NCBI RefSeq assembly: GCF_009826935.1
Contig: NZ_WUMN01000003.1
Coordinates: 1 to 64,000 of the forward strand
From: Flavobacterium sp. Sd200
Lineage (GTDB): Bacteria > Bacteroidota > Bacteroidia > Flavobacteriales > Flavobacteriaceae
Direction: 5' to 3'
DNA length: 64,000 nucleotides
Shown one piece after another: positions 33,501 to 40,539 of this stretch. The position numbers and the translations under genes were made by a program. Position 1 is the stretch's first letter. Every line of letters begins with the position of its first letter. The notes beneath the pieces were generated by a model that was not told where the DNA came from, searched no databases, and worked only from the letters and a program-made list of their open reading frames with translations.

Positions 33501-33901
33501 AATATGTAAAGATAGACCACACAAACGGCAATGTGCTTCAGGTAAGAAAAGAATCAGGTATCAATGTAAGCTATCTGTGGGGATATAACGGTAAGTATCC
33601 TATTGCCATGATAGAAAATGCAGATTTTGACAGTGTAATGGCTGCTTTGGGCACTGACGAAGTGGCTGTTAAGCAGTGGTTAACGGTTCCTGCCAATATT
33701 CGCACACTGTTGCCTAATGCAATGGTAACTACCTATGGCTATAAGCCTTTGGTTGGTGTTACCAATGTTACCGACCCTAAAGGCTACTCGCTCTATTACA
33801 CCTATGATTCATTCGGAAGGTTGCAGTTTGTAAAAGAGAAAGACCCGGACGACAATTTCAGGACACTATCAGAGACCAAATACCATTACAGAGAAGAATA
33901 A
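30581..33901 (+). CDS. Rhs/SpvB-like exported shell protein with YD repeats
   Basis: A 1106-residue protein starting with a signal peptide (MNSIKYLLIAFIIQAVCYGQ); an upstream in-frame ATG at 30545 would add 12 polar residues and is less likely. The N-terminal part (SPEASSVFEFTEVPVSLYTG, VPISISYHARGIKIAEIAS, RVGLGWTLNCGGMISRQVRD) resembles the SpvB/TcaC entry of Tc-toxin B components. The C-terminal part has YD repeats (DPKGYSLYYTYDSFGRLQFV). In Tc toxins and Rhs proteins such repeats form a hollow shell that encloses the toxic tip. It ends 12 nt before the Rhs core gene, so the shell may be split over two polypeptides. Confidence 0.82.
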   Translation: MNSIKYLLIAFIIQAVCYGQDMPNIAPPSPEASSVFEFTEVPVSLYTGVPNISIPLFEIESGGVTVPISISYHARGIKIAEIASRVGLGWTLNCGGMISRQVRDEPDEQPGYEMDYDNIFYDQDKRRQEWFATGRRDIRADEIPDQYYFNANGISGKFILDYTDGKPVVQQFSNIKVSLGSVTDDKGNFYDFSASLSGGDIEQSYEGRELSEIGTNYTIISGGAANPLVASTWHLSKIKTQQGPEITFTYERETLNFWRRSYDKFVPGASPSGYRSYVSRVGSNQDRHKRIDFDKGSVLFEYEPREDINGGGRLKKIILRDINNVIIKQVEFTHEYVVANDDAQIHPFLRSIDTWAKKRMYLKTVQVKDASGNSLPPHQFVYNAIPLPNRHSNSQDIWGYYNGKNNGFCLKNPGETNEYGGRNVDTIMSKAGMLEKIIYPDGGHTKFHYEHNKVFNHLPSNIFFTDTNPYTTNIVGITSMEYNTDAFPGVYVNNTYKKTFIIPENAVGLPSYMVDIDDPRGCGVGSNGSLSNTNQCRFNITVTGNGHSHVLYQTGSTQRRNIPGLGPGTYVLEVTPRNSNHNPLDDLEHTGIVDSDGYPADVETFRVNIKWLESLVSDTDPIYAAGKRIRKIEYWDSEDHLGKTMTYSYNDPATGKSSGELFGLPNFRSIEQVVTTIYGQEWTTFEPEGNVPGANFATYQEQALGYGTVTEYIGEGSNTLGKTVHTFTMTPDTGLYYTFPYHPPTDNEWLRGKPLTVTAYKSNPNGSFSMIKKTENEYPDVSLFRSIYYKNLLEDGLEDCPAPGSGGMPIYCANTEYVKNRTLFRLPLIRFCAAPAPNAHILMYKVYHQVGGAMDLLRSTTTDYLDNGGEFVTTTDYTYDYENHYNLAEQTSTTSDGTVATKYFYPTDPEMSTKPRAGDLATKNMQVPLVTQKFRDGIKLSEQETVYRKWNDTLLAPEFIKTAKGTADSENRIQYVKIDHTNGNVLQVRKESGINVSYLWGYNGKYPIAMIENADFDSVMAALGTDEVAVKQWLTVPANIRTLLPNAMVTTYGYKPLVGVTNVTDPKGYSLYYTYDSFGRLQFVKEKDPDDNFRTLSETKYHYREE

Positions 33902-33913
33902 CAGCAGCACCTT

Positions 33914-36900
33914 ATGAAAAAGTTTATATACCTACTACTGCTGTTGCCTGTTTTGGCAATAGCGCAGTCTCAAGACCAGAATTATGTGAAGACAATAATC
34001 TATCGGGATACGACAAATACATTGCCACCTCACGAAAGCGTAACGTATTATGACGGGCTTGGCAGACCCATACAGCAGGTTGCCGGAAAGATGAATGCCA
34101 GTGGCATGGATATCATCACCCATATTGAGTACGACTCTTATGGCAGGCAGGTAAAGAAATACCTGCCATATCCTACCGACAGGGCTACATTAGAATTTGA
34201 TGGTGCTGCCCGTACAAATACTGTCAACTACTATGTAACTAAATTCAATGATTCAATTGCATACTCCCAAAGCTTTTTGGAGCCTTCACCGCTTGGCAGG
34301 GTGCTTAAGCAAAGTGCACCCGGTGCTCCATGGAAAGGAAACCTGGGCGATGATAATGACAAGACCATTAAGTTAAGCCATCAGGTTAACGGAACTAATG
34401 AAGTTAAAAAGTTTAAAGCCCATGCAGAGTGGTTTCAGAGCCGGAGTATTTATAATATATCATTTTCGGCTACAGGCTTAGACTACTATACTGCAGGGCA
34501 GTTGTATAAAACAGTTACTAAAGATGAGAACTGGACCAGCGGAACGAACCATACTACCGAAGAATTTAAGAACAAAGACGGACAGGTAGTTTTAAAGAGA
34601 ACATATATAGATGGGATTAAAGCAGATACTTATTATGTGTATGACGAGTTTGGCAACCTAACCTACGTACTGCCGCCCAAGGCCCAAGGGGAAATTACCT
34701 ATCTGGAGGATTTGTGCTACCAGTATAAGTACGACAAGCGCAACCGCCTTGTTGAAAAAAAGCTACCGGGCAAGCAATGGGAGTTTATTGTATATGACAG
34801 CCAGGACAGGGTAATGCTCACCGGGCCTACTTTAATACCTTTTGGAGGGAGTACTGCAACGTCTGCCGAGCAGGGCTGGCTTCGCACCTACTATGATGCC
34901 TTTGGCAGGGTGGCTTTTACAGGATGGTACTATTTTACGGTAAATGCTATAACACGGTCAACCTTACAGAACCTTAACAATGGTGTGCCTGTTTATGCAG
35001 TGCGGGGTAGCGGGACTATAAATAATATACCTGTCAATTACACGCCCCCAACAGGGTTGTCTACGGTATTTAGATTGCTTACGGTAAATTATTATGATGA
35101 TTACTTGTGGCTGCCCACAGCCGAGAGGCCAACAAGCAGTACACAGGTAGAGGGTGCACAGGTATCGTTAAATACCAAAGGTCTTTTAACGGGCAGTTGG
35201 GTACGTGCTTTAGAAGGAGCATCTTCTACAGCAGGGGAAACCACCTACACCTATTATGACTACAGGGGCAGGGCATTGCGCACCAAAGCAACTAATTATT
35301 TGGGTGGGTATACACAGGTAGACAGCAAGCTTGATTTTACAGGCAAAGTGCAGTATACTAAAACGCAGTTTAAAAAAGGCAGTACAGATACTGCACTGAC
35401 TATAACTGAAAGTTTTGAGTACAGTGATCAGGACAGGCTGTTAGGGCACACCCACCAGATAAACAGTTTGGATGGGCAAAAGCTTTCGACCAACACATAC
35501 AATGAATTAGGTCAGTTAGTGTCTAAAAATGTAGGTGGTGCGCTTGTATTAGGTAACTCTTTAGGCACTTACCAAAAGGTAGATTATAAATACAACATCC
35601 GGGGTTGGCTTACAGATATAAATGATGTGGAGGATCTTGAAGCGGAGACTTTGTATCCGGAGGATTTGTTTGCCTACAGGATAAGCTACAACACTATTAA
35701 TGGCAATCTGAATAACAGGGTTAAAGAACTATATAACGGCAACATATCGGAAACGCAGTGGATAAGCTCGCAGGATAACGTACTGCGCAAATACAGCTAT
35801 GCTTATGACAGTGCCAACCGCCTGAGGGATGCCATCTACCAAAAGCCAAACGATAATGTTCCGGTAACGGAGAGCTACAACGAATCGCTGCAATATGATA
35901 GTAACGGCAATATTACAAGGATTTACCGCAATGGAGGGGTAGACGACCCTAACACCATTGTACAGATCGATGCTTTGGAGCTTACCTATCCTACGGGCAG
36001 CAACCAGCTTACAAAGGTCGTGGATAATTCCGGTAGCCCGCAGGGTTTTAATGACCTGGCGAGCAGTCCTAACGGCACAGAGTATACCTATGACGGCAAC
36101 GGCAACATGCTTACCGACCTGAATAAAGGTATTACAAGCATTAAGTACAACCACCTTAACCTTCCGGTTGAGATTATTTTTAACAACAACAGCAGTAGAA
36201 AAATTACCTACCTTTACAATGCAGCGGGTGTTAAGCTTAAAAAGACGGTTGTTGATGGCGCAAATACTGTTGTTGTAGACTACCTGAGTGGCTTCCAGTA
36301 CAAGAATAATGTATTGCAGTTTTTTCCAACGGCCGAGGGCTATGTAGATTTTACGGCAGTAGGCACTGGTGGTTCCTATAATTATGTGTACCAGTACAAA
36401 GACCATTTGGGCAATGTACGTATGAATTATGCCTACACACCACCGTTAAAGAGCGATCCGGGAGGGCTTAAGATTAAGGAGGAGAGCCATTATTATCCGT
36501 TTGGGTTAAGGCATCTTAACTACAACATGGATTATTTGGAGTACAAAGAGATCGAAGGGTCTATTGTTTTGTACCCGCCTTTAAGTACTCAGGGCAAGCT
36601 GATGCATAACTATAAGTACAATGGTAAGGAGCTGCAGGACGAGTTGGGGCTTAATATGTATGACTACGGCGCACGTAATTATGACCCTGCACTGGGCAGG
36701 TGGATGAATATTGACCCGCTGGCATCAAGATATGTTCCATATAGTCCATATGCATACACCATGAATAATCCGGTCTATTTTATAGACATTGATGGTATGT
36801 TTGCTGATGGGCCTGGAGATGATGAGCCAATTGATGCTGGTAACCTTAAAGAAGTTGTTATTACTGCAACACGTTCAAAATCTTCAAGCTCGGCAAATAT

Positions 36901-37495
36901 TTCATGGTTGCCTACTTTTGACTTAGGAAAAGCATTTTTTGGAGAGAAATATTTAGAGAATTATAAGTCATTCGCCTCTAATCAGAATAATATGCAATTC
37001 TACAAGGAATTTCATAAAAATGATGAAAAGAACGGGAATCTTTACGGTAGTTTTCTTGCGTCAATTATAATACCAGAAATTGCGATTGAAGTAGTGGTTG
37101 AACTTGGTAGTATGGCTTTGGCAACAGAAACGGTAGCTGTATTGGAAGCGACAGGACAGGAAGCAATTGTCGCTGTTGTCGAGGCAGAGGAGGCAATTGT
37201 CGCTGTTGAGGAAGGAAGCCACGTAGTTTATCAAGGCTTTGACGCTGCGGGTAAAGTTCAATATGTTGGTATTACAAGTCGAGATGCTGCTGTTCGGTTT
37301 GCTGAACATGCGGCTAGTGGTACTCCTAAATCTGCTTTAGATTTTGAAATTATCCAAGGAGCTACAAGTTTAACTAAGACACAAGCTAGAGTTTGGGAAC
37401 AAAATGTAATTAATCAACATGGCTTACCTAATCTTTTAAATAAAATTAATTCTATAGCCCCTTCAAAATGGGTACAATATGGGGTAACACCTTAG
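33914..37495 (+). CDS. Rhs-repeat core protein with C-terminal GIY-YIG-like nuclease toxin
   Basis: A 1193-residue polymorphic toxin. Signal peptide MKKFIYLLLLLPVLAIAQ; DUF6443-like N-domain (ESVTYYDGLGRPIQQVAGK); many YD repeats; DHLGNVRMNY near 836; and the Rhs core closure MYDYGARNYDPALGRWMNID at 915-934. After the PVYFIDIDGM junction the tip is unique and AT-rich: a hydrophobic linker with a 10-residue duplication, then Y1106 ... Y1117-V-G, R1128, H1132 and E1162, the pattern of GIY-YIG nucleases (GIY-x10-YIG, Arg, Glu). It is predicted to cut nucleic acid in a target cell. An immunity gene follows after 10 nt. Confidence 0.85.
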   Translation: MKKFIYLLLLLPVLAIAQSQDQNYVKTIIYRDTTNTLPPHESVTYYDGLGRPIQQVAGKMNASGMDIITHIEYDSYGRQVKKYLPYPTDRATLEFDGAARTNTVNYYVTKFNDSIAYSQSFLEPSPLGRVLKQSAPGAPWKGNLGDDNDKTIKLSHQVNGTNEVKKFKAHAEWFQSRSIYNISFSATGLDYYTAGQLYKTVTKDENWTSGTNHTTEEFKNKDGQVVLKRTYIDGIKADTYYVYDEFGNLTYVLPPKAQGEITYLEDLCYQYKYDKRNRLVEKKLPGKQWEFIVYDSQDRVMLTGPTLIPFGGSTATSAEQGWLRTYYDAFGRVAFTGWYYFTVNAITRSTLQNLNNGVPVYAVRGSGTINNIPVNYTPPTGLSTVFRLLTVNYYDDYLWLPTAERPTSSTQVEGAQVSLNTKGLLTGSWVRALEGASSTAGETTYTYYDYRGRALRTKATNYLGGYTQVDSKLDFTGKVQYTKTQFKKGSTDTALTITESFEYSDQDRLLGHTHQINSLDGQKLSTNTYNELGQLVSKNVGGALVLGNSLGTYQKVDYKYNIRGWLTDINDVEDLEAETLYPEDLFAYRISYNTINGNLNNRVKELYNGNISETQWISSQDNVLRKYSYAYDSANRLRDAIYQKPNDNVPVTESYNESLQYDSNGNITRIYRNGGVDDPNTIVQIDALELTYPTGSNQLTKVVDNSGSPQGFNDLASSPNGTEYTYDGNGNMLTDLNKGITSIKYNHLNLPVEIIFNNNSSRKITYLYNAAGVKLKKTVVDGANTVVVDYLSGFQYKNNVLQFFPTAEGYVDFTAVGTGGSYNYVYQYKDHLGNVRMNYAYTPPLKSDPGGLKIKEESHYYPFGLRHLNYNMDYLEYKEIEGSIVLYPPLSTQGKLMHNYKYNGKELQDELGLNMYDYGARNYDPALGRWMNIDPLASRYVPYSPYAYTMNNPVYFIDIDGMFADGPGDDEPIDAGNLKEVVITATRSKSSSSANISWLPTFDLGKAFFGEKYLENYKSFASNQNNMQFYKEFHKNDEKNGNLYGSFLASIIIPEIAIEVVVELGSMALATETVAVLEATGQEAIVAVVEAEEAIVAVEEGSHVVYQGFDAAGKVQYVGITSRDAAVRFAEHAASGTPKSALDFEIIQGATSLTKTQARVWEQNVINQHGLPNLLNKINSIAPSKWVQYGVTP

Positions 37496-37505
37496 CAACT
37501 AAAAT

Positions 37506-38015
37506 ATGGCAAAAAGATTAAAAACAAAAATTGGCGACATATTCTCTGTCCCAATAAATGAAAAAGAGAAGAGATATATGCAGTTAATTGCGTATGATGT
37601 ATTACAATTAAATAGTGATGTTGTTCGATGTTTTAATCACATTTTCCCCTTAGACAACAGCCCAACAATAGATGAAATTATAAATGATGACGTGTTATTT
37701 TATGCTCACTGCGCTACCGATTTTGGCTTGAAATTAAATCTATGGACGAAAGAAAGTAGTAGTGAGAACATTGGATCTCCTGAAAAAATTTTATTTCGAA
37801 GTACCAAAGACTATGGTACTAAAGTTGGCGACAAGCCTATTAGGAAATCTGATAACTGGCATGTTTGGCATATTAATAGCAAGGATTTTAATATAGTTGG
37901 AAAACTTGAAGGAGAAAATCAAAACAGTTTCATAGGACTTGTATTTAATCCGCATGGGATTTTAGAACTTGTCAAGGGAAATAAATACCCAATTAATTAT
38001 CCGGATTATGAGTGA
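37506..38015 (+). CDS. Immunity protein, Imm26-like, for the GIY-YIG-type Rhs toxin
   Basis: A 169-residue cytoplasmic protein with no signal peptide. It begins KTKIGDIFSVPINEKEKRYM and continues QLIAYDVLQLNSDVVRCFNHIF, a pattern like the Imm26 immunity family (KxGDxFxIPL ... with a beta-rich core). It starts 10 nt after the toxin stop codon, is as AT-rich as the toxin tip, and shares its likely horizontal origin. Neutralising the cognate nuclease in the producing cell is the expected role; the family call is from memory of motifs, and the location is the stronger evidence. Confidence 0.72.
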   Translation: MAKRLKTKIGDIFSVPINEKEKRYMQLIAYDVLQLNSDVVRCFNHIFPLDNSPTIDEIINDDVLFYAHCATDFGLKLNLWTKESSSENIGSPEKILFRSTKDYGTKVGDKPIRKSDNWHVWHINSKDFNIVGKLEGENQNSFIGLVFNPHGILELVKGNKYPINYPDYE

Positions 38016-38123
38016 GAATTTATTGATATTGTTGCCGCAGTCGGTAGTGTTTCAAAGTTAGTGATATGAGAATTTATATTTATAACATGCTGGGATAGAG
38101 TATTTATCAATGATAAATAATTT

Positions 38124-38156
38124 AAAGGGGCTATCTCAAAAAGATAGCCTCTTTAT
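38124..38156 (+). terminator. Terminator between the Rhs operon and the orphan tip
   Basis: AAAGGGGCTATCT (38124-38136) pairs with AGATAGCCTCTTT (38142-38154), one G-U pair, then TATAG. The orphan tip's homology to the Rhs core begins at 38159, three bases beyond, so the terminator marks the end of the functional operon and the start of the silent cassette. Confidence 0.7.
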
Positions 38157-38203
38157 AGTATAAGTACAACGGCAAGGAGCTGCAGCACGAGCTGGGGCTT
38201 GAT

Positions 38204-39121
38204 ATGTACGACTACGGTGCACGGAATTATGACCCTGCACTGGGCAGATGGATGAATATTGACCCACTGGCTGAAACGAGCAGACGATGGACACCTTACA
38301 ACTATTGTTATAACAACCCAGTTGTGTTTGTAGACCCTGATGGGATGAAAGCAGAAGCAACACCGGATTGGTCTTTTTCGGATTGGGATGGAAAGCCAAG
38401 TGCAGCGACACAAGAAGCCGCTTTCAAGCGAATGCATGGTAATATTGGCGGGCATAACGATCCAGGTAAATCTTCTGCAAGCAATAATGATGGAGGCGGT
38501 GGCGGAATTTCATGGTTTAAAAGAACTGTAAATACTGTTAAGGGATGGTTTGGCTCAGGAAGCAAAAGTAGTGTAACAGCTGAAGAAGGAACATGGACTT
38601 TTGACCCTATATTAGCTGGAGATATTTTTAGTGGAGGCCAAGTAACGAAGCAAGCTGAAGCCTTAGATGTTTATAAAAAAGATGGTATAAATGCTTATTT
38701 ATATCAAACTATAGCGAACGCTCATAGAGAAGAGTTATTTAATTTCATAACAGGCGGTTATGGCGTAAGTAGTGCTGCCCCTTCAACGATTGCTAAAGCT
38801 GAAGAAGAATTTGTCGAAGGTACTTTTTCAGTTTTAGACAGGCATGGATATCCAGCAGGTGGACCAAAGCCAAATGGCCCTTTTAGATTACTAGAAGGAG
38901 TTGAATATTCGGCAGCTAGACAGGCAGCAAATAGTGCAAATAGAACTTTAAGAGCAAGTAACCCATCAGCCTTTGAAAGTTTACAAATACATGAAATACA
39001 GTCTGTTATATTTAATGGTAATCCAACTGATATATCAAATAAGTTATTTTTAACCCCTCAACAACATATACAGTATACTAATTTCTGGAATGCTTTAATG
39101 CGAAATGCAACAAAAAAATAA
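38204..39121 (+). CDS. Orphan Rhs C-terminal tip with HNH-like nuclease toxin
   Basis: A 305-residue fragment that begins inside the Rhs core motif (MYDYGARNYDPALGRWMNID). DNA identity to the main gene starts at 38159 (TATAAGTACAACGG, like 36611) directly after a TAG at 38156-38158, with no signal peptide or own promoter. After the NNPVVFVDPDGM junction the tip is unrelated to the main one: a Gly/Ser-rich linker, then a C-terminal domain with IHEIQSVIFNG (H263, E264), PTDISNK (N279, K280), H288 and NFWNALMR, the spacing of an HNH-type nuclease toxin. It is probably silent until recombination moves it behind the full Rhs gene, as described for orphan rhs-CT modules in other bacteria. Confidence 0.8.
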   Translation: MYDYGARNYDPALGRWMNIDPLAETSRRWTPYNYCYNNPVVFVDPDGMKAEATPDWSFSDWDGKPSAATQEAAFKRMHGNIGGHNDPGKSSASNNDGGGGGISWFKRTVNTVKGWFGSGSKSSVTAEEGTWTFDPILAGDIFSGGQVTKQAEALDVYKKDGINAYLYQTIANAHREELFNFITGGYGVSSAAPSTIAKAEEEFVEGTFSVLDRHGYPAGGPKPNGPFRLLEGVEYSAARQAANSANRTLRASNPSAFESLQIHEIQSVIFNGNPTDISNKLFLTPQQHIQYTNFWNALMRNATKK

Positions 39122-39126
39122 TATAT

Positions 39127-39486
39127 ATGAAAATTATAAAAAAAGGAACTTTATTTATTGATTCGATACGGAATTTCACTGAAAGCATTGATTTTAAATT
39201 ACCCTTAGATTTTTTAGAGTTTTACAAAGAAACTAATAGTGCTGAAATTTATACAGATAGTGGAAGCTACATAGTGTTATGGAAATTAGATGATTTATTA
39301 GAATTGAACACTCAATATAAAGTCAATGAGTATGCACCCGAATATTTTATTTTCGGTTCTGATGGAGGAAATGAAGCATATTGCATACAAAAACTTACTG
39401 GAAACATTTATCAAATGCCGTTTATTGGTATGTCAAACGAAGATGTTTTATTTATCTGTGAAACACTTCTTGAGTTATTCAATTAA
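39127..39486 (+). CDS. SMI1/KNR4 (SUKH)-like immunity protein for the orphan toxin tip
   Basis: A 119-residue protein starting 5 nt after the orphan toxin. The pattern LPLDFLEFYKETNSAEI, then IVLWKLDDLLELN, then EYFIFGSDGGNEAYCI and IYQMPFIGM follows the SUKH superfamily (small helix, WKLxDL, then FGSDGG). SUKH proteins are the commonest immunity family for polymorphic nuclease toxins. Gene spacing supports that it protects against the HNH-like tip. Whether it is expressed without a promoter is unclear. Confidence 0.82.
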   Translation: MKIIKKGTLFIDSIRNFTESIDFKLPLDFLEFYKETNSAEIYTDSGSYIVLWKLDDLLELNTQYKVNEYAPEYFIFGSDGGNEAYCIQKLTGNIYQMPFIGMSNEDVLFICETLLELFN

Positions 39487-39568
39487 TAGGAGTTATTTCA
39501 GATTAAGTGTTATCAAATAAATATATTTAAACAAGCTCTAAGATATGTAAAGCAGCCTTCGAGTTGCT

Positions 39569-39720
39569 TTATTTCTCTGAAACACTTAATAACCCATAAG
39601 CATTATTACTAAGAGCACCAATTCCTTTAAGACCGTACCAACTAATCCAAAGTCATTAACTAAAATGGGTGCGTTGCGCTTGTGATGGTTTTCTATGCCA
39701 GTTATAAAGTTGCTGGCTAA
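39569..39720 (-). pseudogene. Remnant of a decayed gene (low confidence)
   Basis: On the minus strand two overlapping short frames look protein-like: one with ASNFITGIENHHKRNAPIL and, shifted by one base, one with ISWYGLKGIGALSNNAYGLL ending at a stop (39569-39571). Neither is complete. The rest of 39487-39877 shows only a 16-bp hairpin at 39728-39772 and no gene. I cannot name the parent gene. Confidence 0.25.
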
Positions 39721-39727
39721 CTAGGAC

Positions 39728-39772
39728 TATAAACAATAATCTCCCTGGAAACGGGTGAGATTGTTGTTTATA
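39728..39772 (+). terminator. Long hairpin after the toxin-immunity cassettes
   Basis: TATAAACAATAATCTC pairs with GAGATTGTTGTTTATA over 16 bp (one G-U pair on the plus strand) around CCCTGGAAACGGGT. There is no T run directly after it, so termination is uncertain; it may be a cassette border structure. Confidence 0.4.
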
Positions 39773-39877
39773 ATTAAGCCTTGACTTTTGAATTAAATGC
39801 CTTATAAATTGATACTGGCTATAATGCGGTTAATCCATTTTTGCTTTTGATAAGATGTAAAAAGTGTGTTTTTATGC

Positions 39878-40267
39878 TTAATTGTCTTGAGAAAAATTAA
39901 TTTCTTCAGTTAACAGTATGTAATAAAGTTTGCCGTTTTTATAAAATTCAAGAGTATCATTGTTAGATTTCTTTTTTATTTTAAAAGGTGATTTTATATC
40001 ACTTAATTCTTCTACAGTGTTTTTACTCTTAACTCTTGTGTAACTACTTATGCCCTCAGAATTATACAGCGTGTCATTAAAATACAGATTATTTCTTTCA
40101 AAAGATATTGTTTTAACTATTAACTCTTCAAGGCCTTTTTCAAAACATATTTCAGGGGCTAATTTTCTATTGTTCTCTGCTAGTTGATCCATTTTATAGA
40201 CATAAAATATTCCCAGTAAAAAAACAGGTATGTAAGCAGTGTAAAATGCTTTCTTTTTTTTCATCAT
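39878..40267 (-). CDS. Hypothetical protein with N-terminal membrane anchor
   Basis: A 129-residue protein of unknown function. A single hydrophobic helix (AYIPVFLLGIFYVYKM, residues 10-25) follows a Lys-rich start, so the remainder probably faces the periplasm or is anchored to the inner membrane. The soluble part is short and Lys/Asn-rich, with strands such as NLYFNDTLYNSEGI and TLEFYKNGKLYYILL. I do not recognise a family. It sits at the edge of the Rhs region on the opposite strand. Base composition matches the AT-rich cassettes. Confidence 0.6.
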   Translation of the reverse strand: MMKKKKAFYTAYIPVFLLGIFYVYKMDQLAENNRKLAPEICFEKGLEELIVKTISFERNNLYFNDTLYNSEGISSYTRVKSKNTVEELSDIKSPFKIKKKSNNDTLEFYKNGKLYYILLTEEINFSQDN

Positions 40268-40351
40268 ATTTAGGAAAAAAATGAAGATAGAAATCTCACA
40301 ACTTTTGATGTTTATCTCTTCTTTTATTTCTGTTGTGAAAATTATTAAAAT

Positions 40352-40390
40352 AAAAAAATCCCTTACAATCTTTAGATTATAAGGGATTTT
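40352..40390 (-). terminator. Terminator of tRNA-Ser
   Basis: A 16-bp stem (40355-40370 with 40375-40390; on the minus strand one G-U pair) is followed on the minus strand by seven U residues. It ends 2 nt after the tRNA 3' end. Confidence 0.85.
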
Positions 40391-40391
40391 G

Positions 40392-40476
40392 CGGAGGAAG
40401 AGGGATTCGAACCCCCGGACCTGTTACAGTCAACAGTTTTCAAGACTGCCGCAATCGACCACTCTGCCATTCCTCC
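40392..40476 (-). tRNA. tRNA-Ser (anticodon UGA)
   Basis: An 85-nt class II tRNA on the minus strand. Acceptor arms GGAGGAA and TTCCTCC pair, with discriminator G. The T arm is GGGGGTTCGAATCCC, the anticodon loop CTTGAAA holds UGA (plus-strand TCA at 40440-40442), and a long variable arm (GTTGACTGTAACAG) follows the anticodon stem. No encoded CCA is apparent. The D arm has GGCAGAGTGGTCGA. All agree with tRNA-Ser reading UCN codons, mainly UCA. Confidence 0.95.
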
Positions 40477-40509
40477 TGTATGAGCAAATACATTTGCTCA
40501 TTGCGGTTG

Positions 40510-40539
40510 CAAATATAGACACTTTTTGTTGTTGTCCAA
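40510..40539 (-). promoter_or_regulatory. Promoter of tRNA-Ser
   Basis: On the minus strand TTG (40537-40539), 19 nt, then TATATTTG (40510-40517). Transcription starts near 40503; the short 5' leader contains a palindrome TGAGCAAAT-AC-ATTTGCTCA (40481-40500) just before the mature tRNA. Confidence 0.75.

Noticed and set aside
35729-36406. A 225-codon open frame on the minus strand inside the Rhs core gene
   Set aside because: Shadow of the YD-repeat coding sequence.
38160-38455. Minus-strand frames opposite the orphan Rhs tip
   Set aside because: They mirror the core motif and linker codons and have no supporting feature.
28582-40300. Prophage or IS element as carrier of the Rhs region
   Set aside because: No transposase, integrase, tail or capsid gene was found, and no long terminal repeats at both ends.
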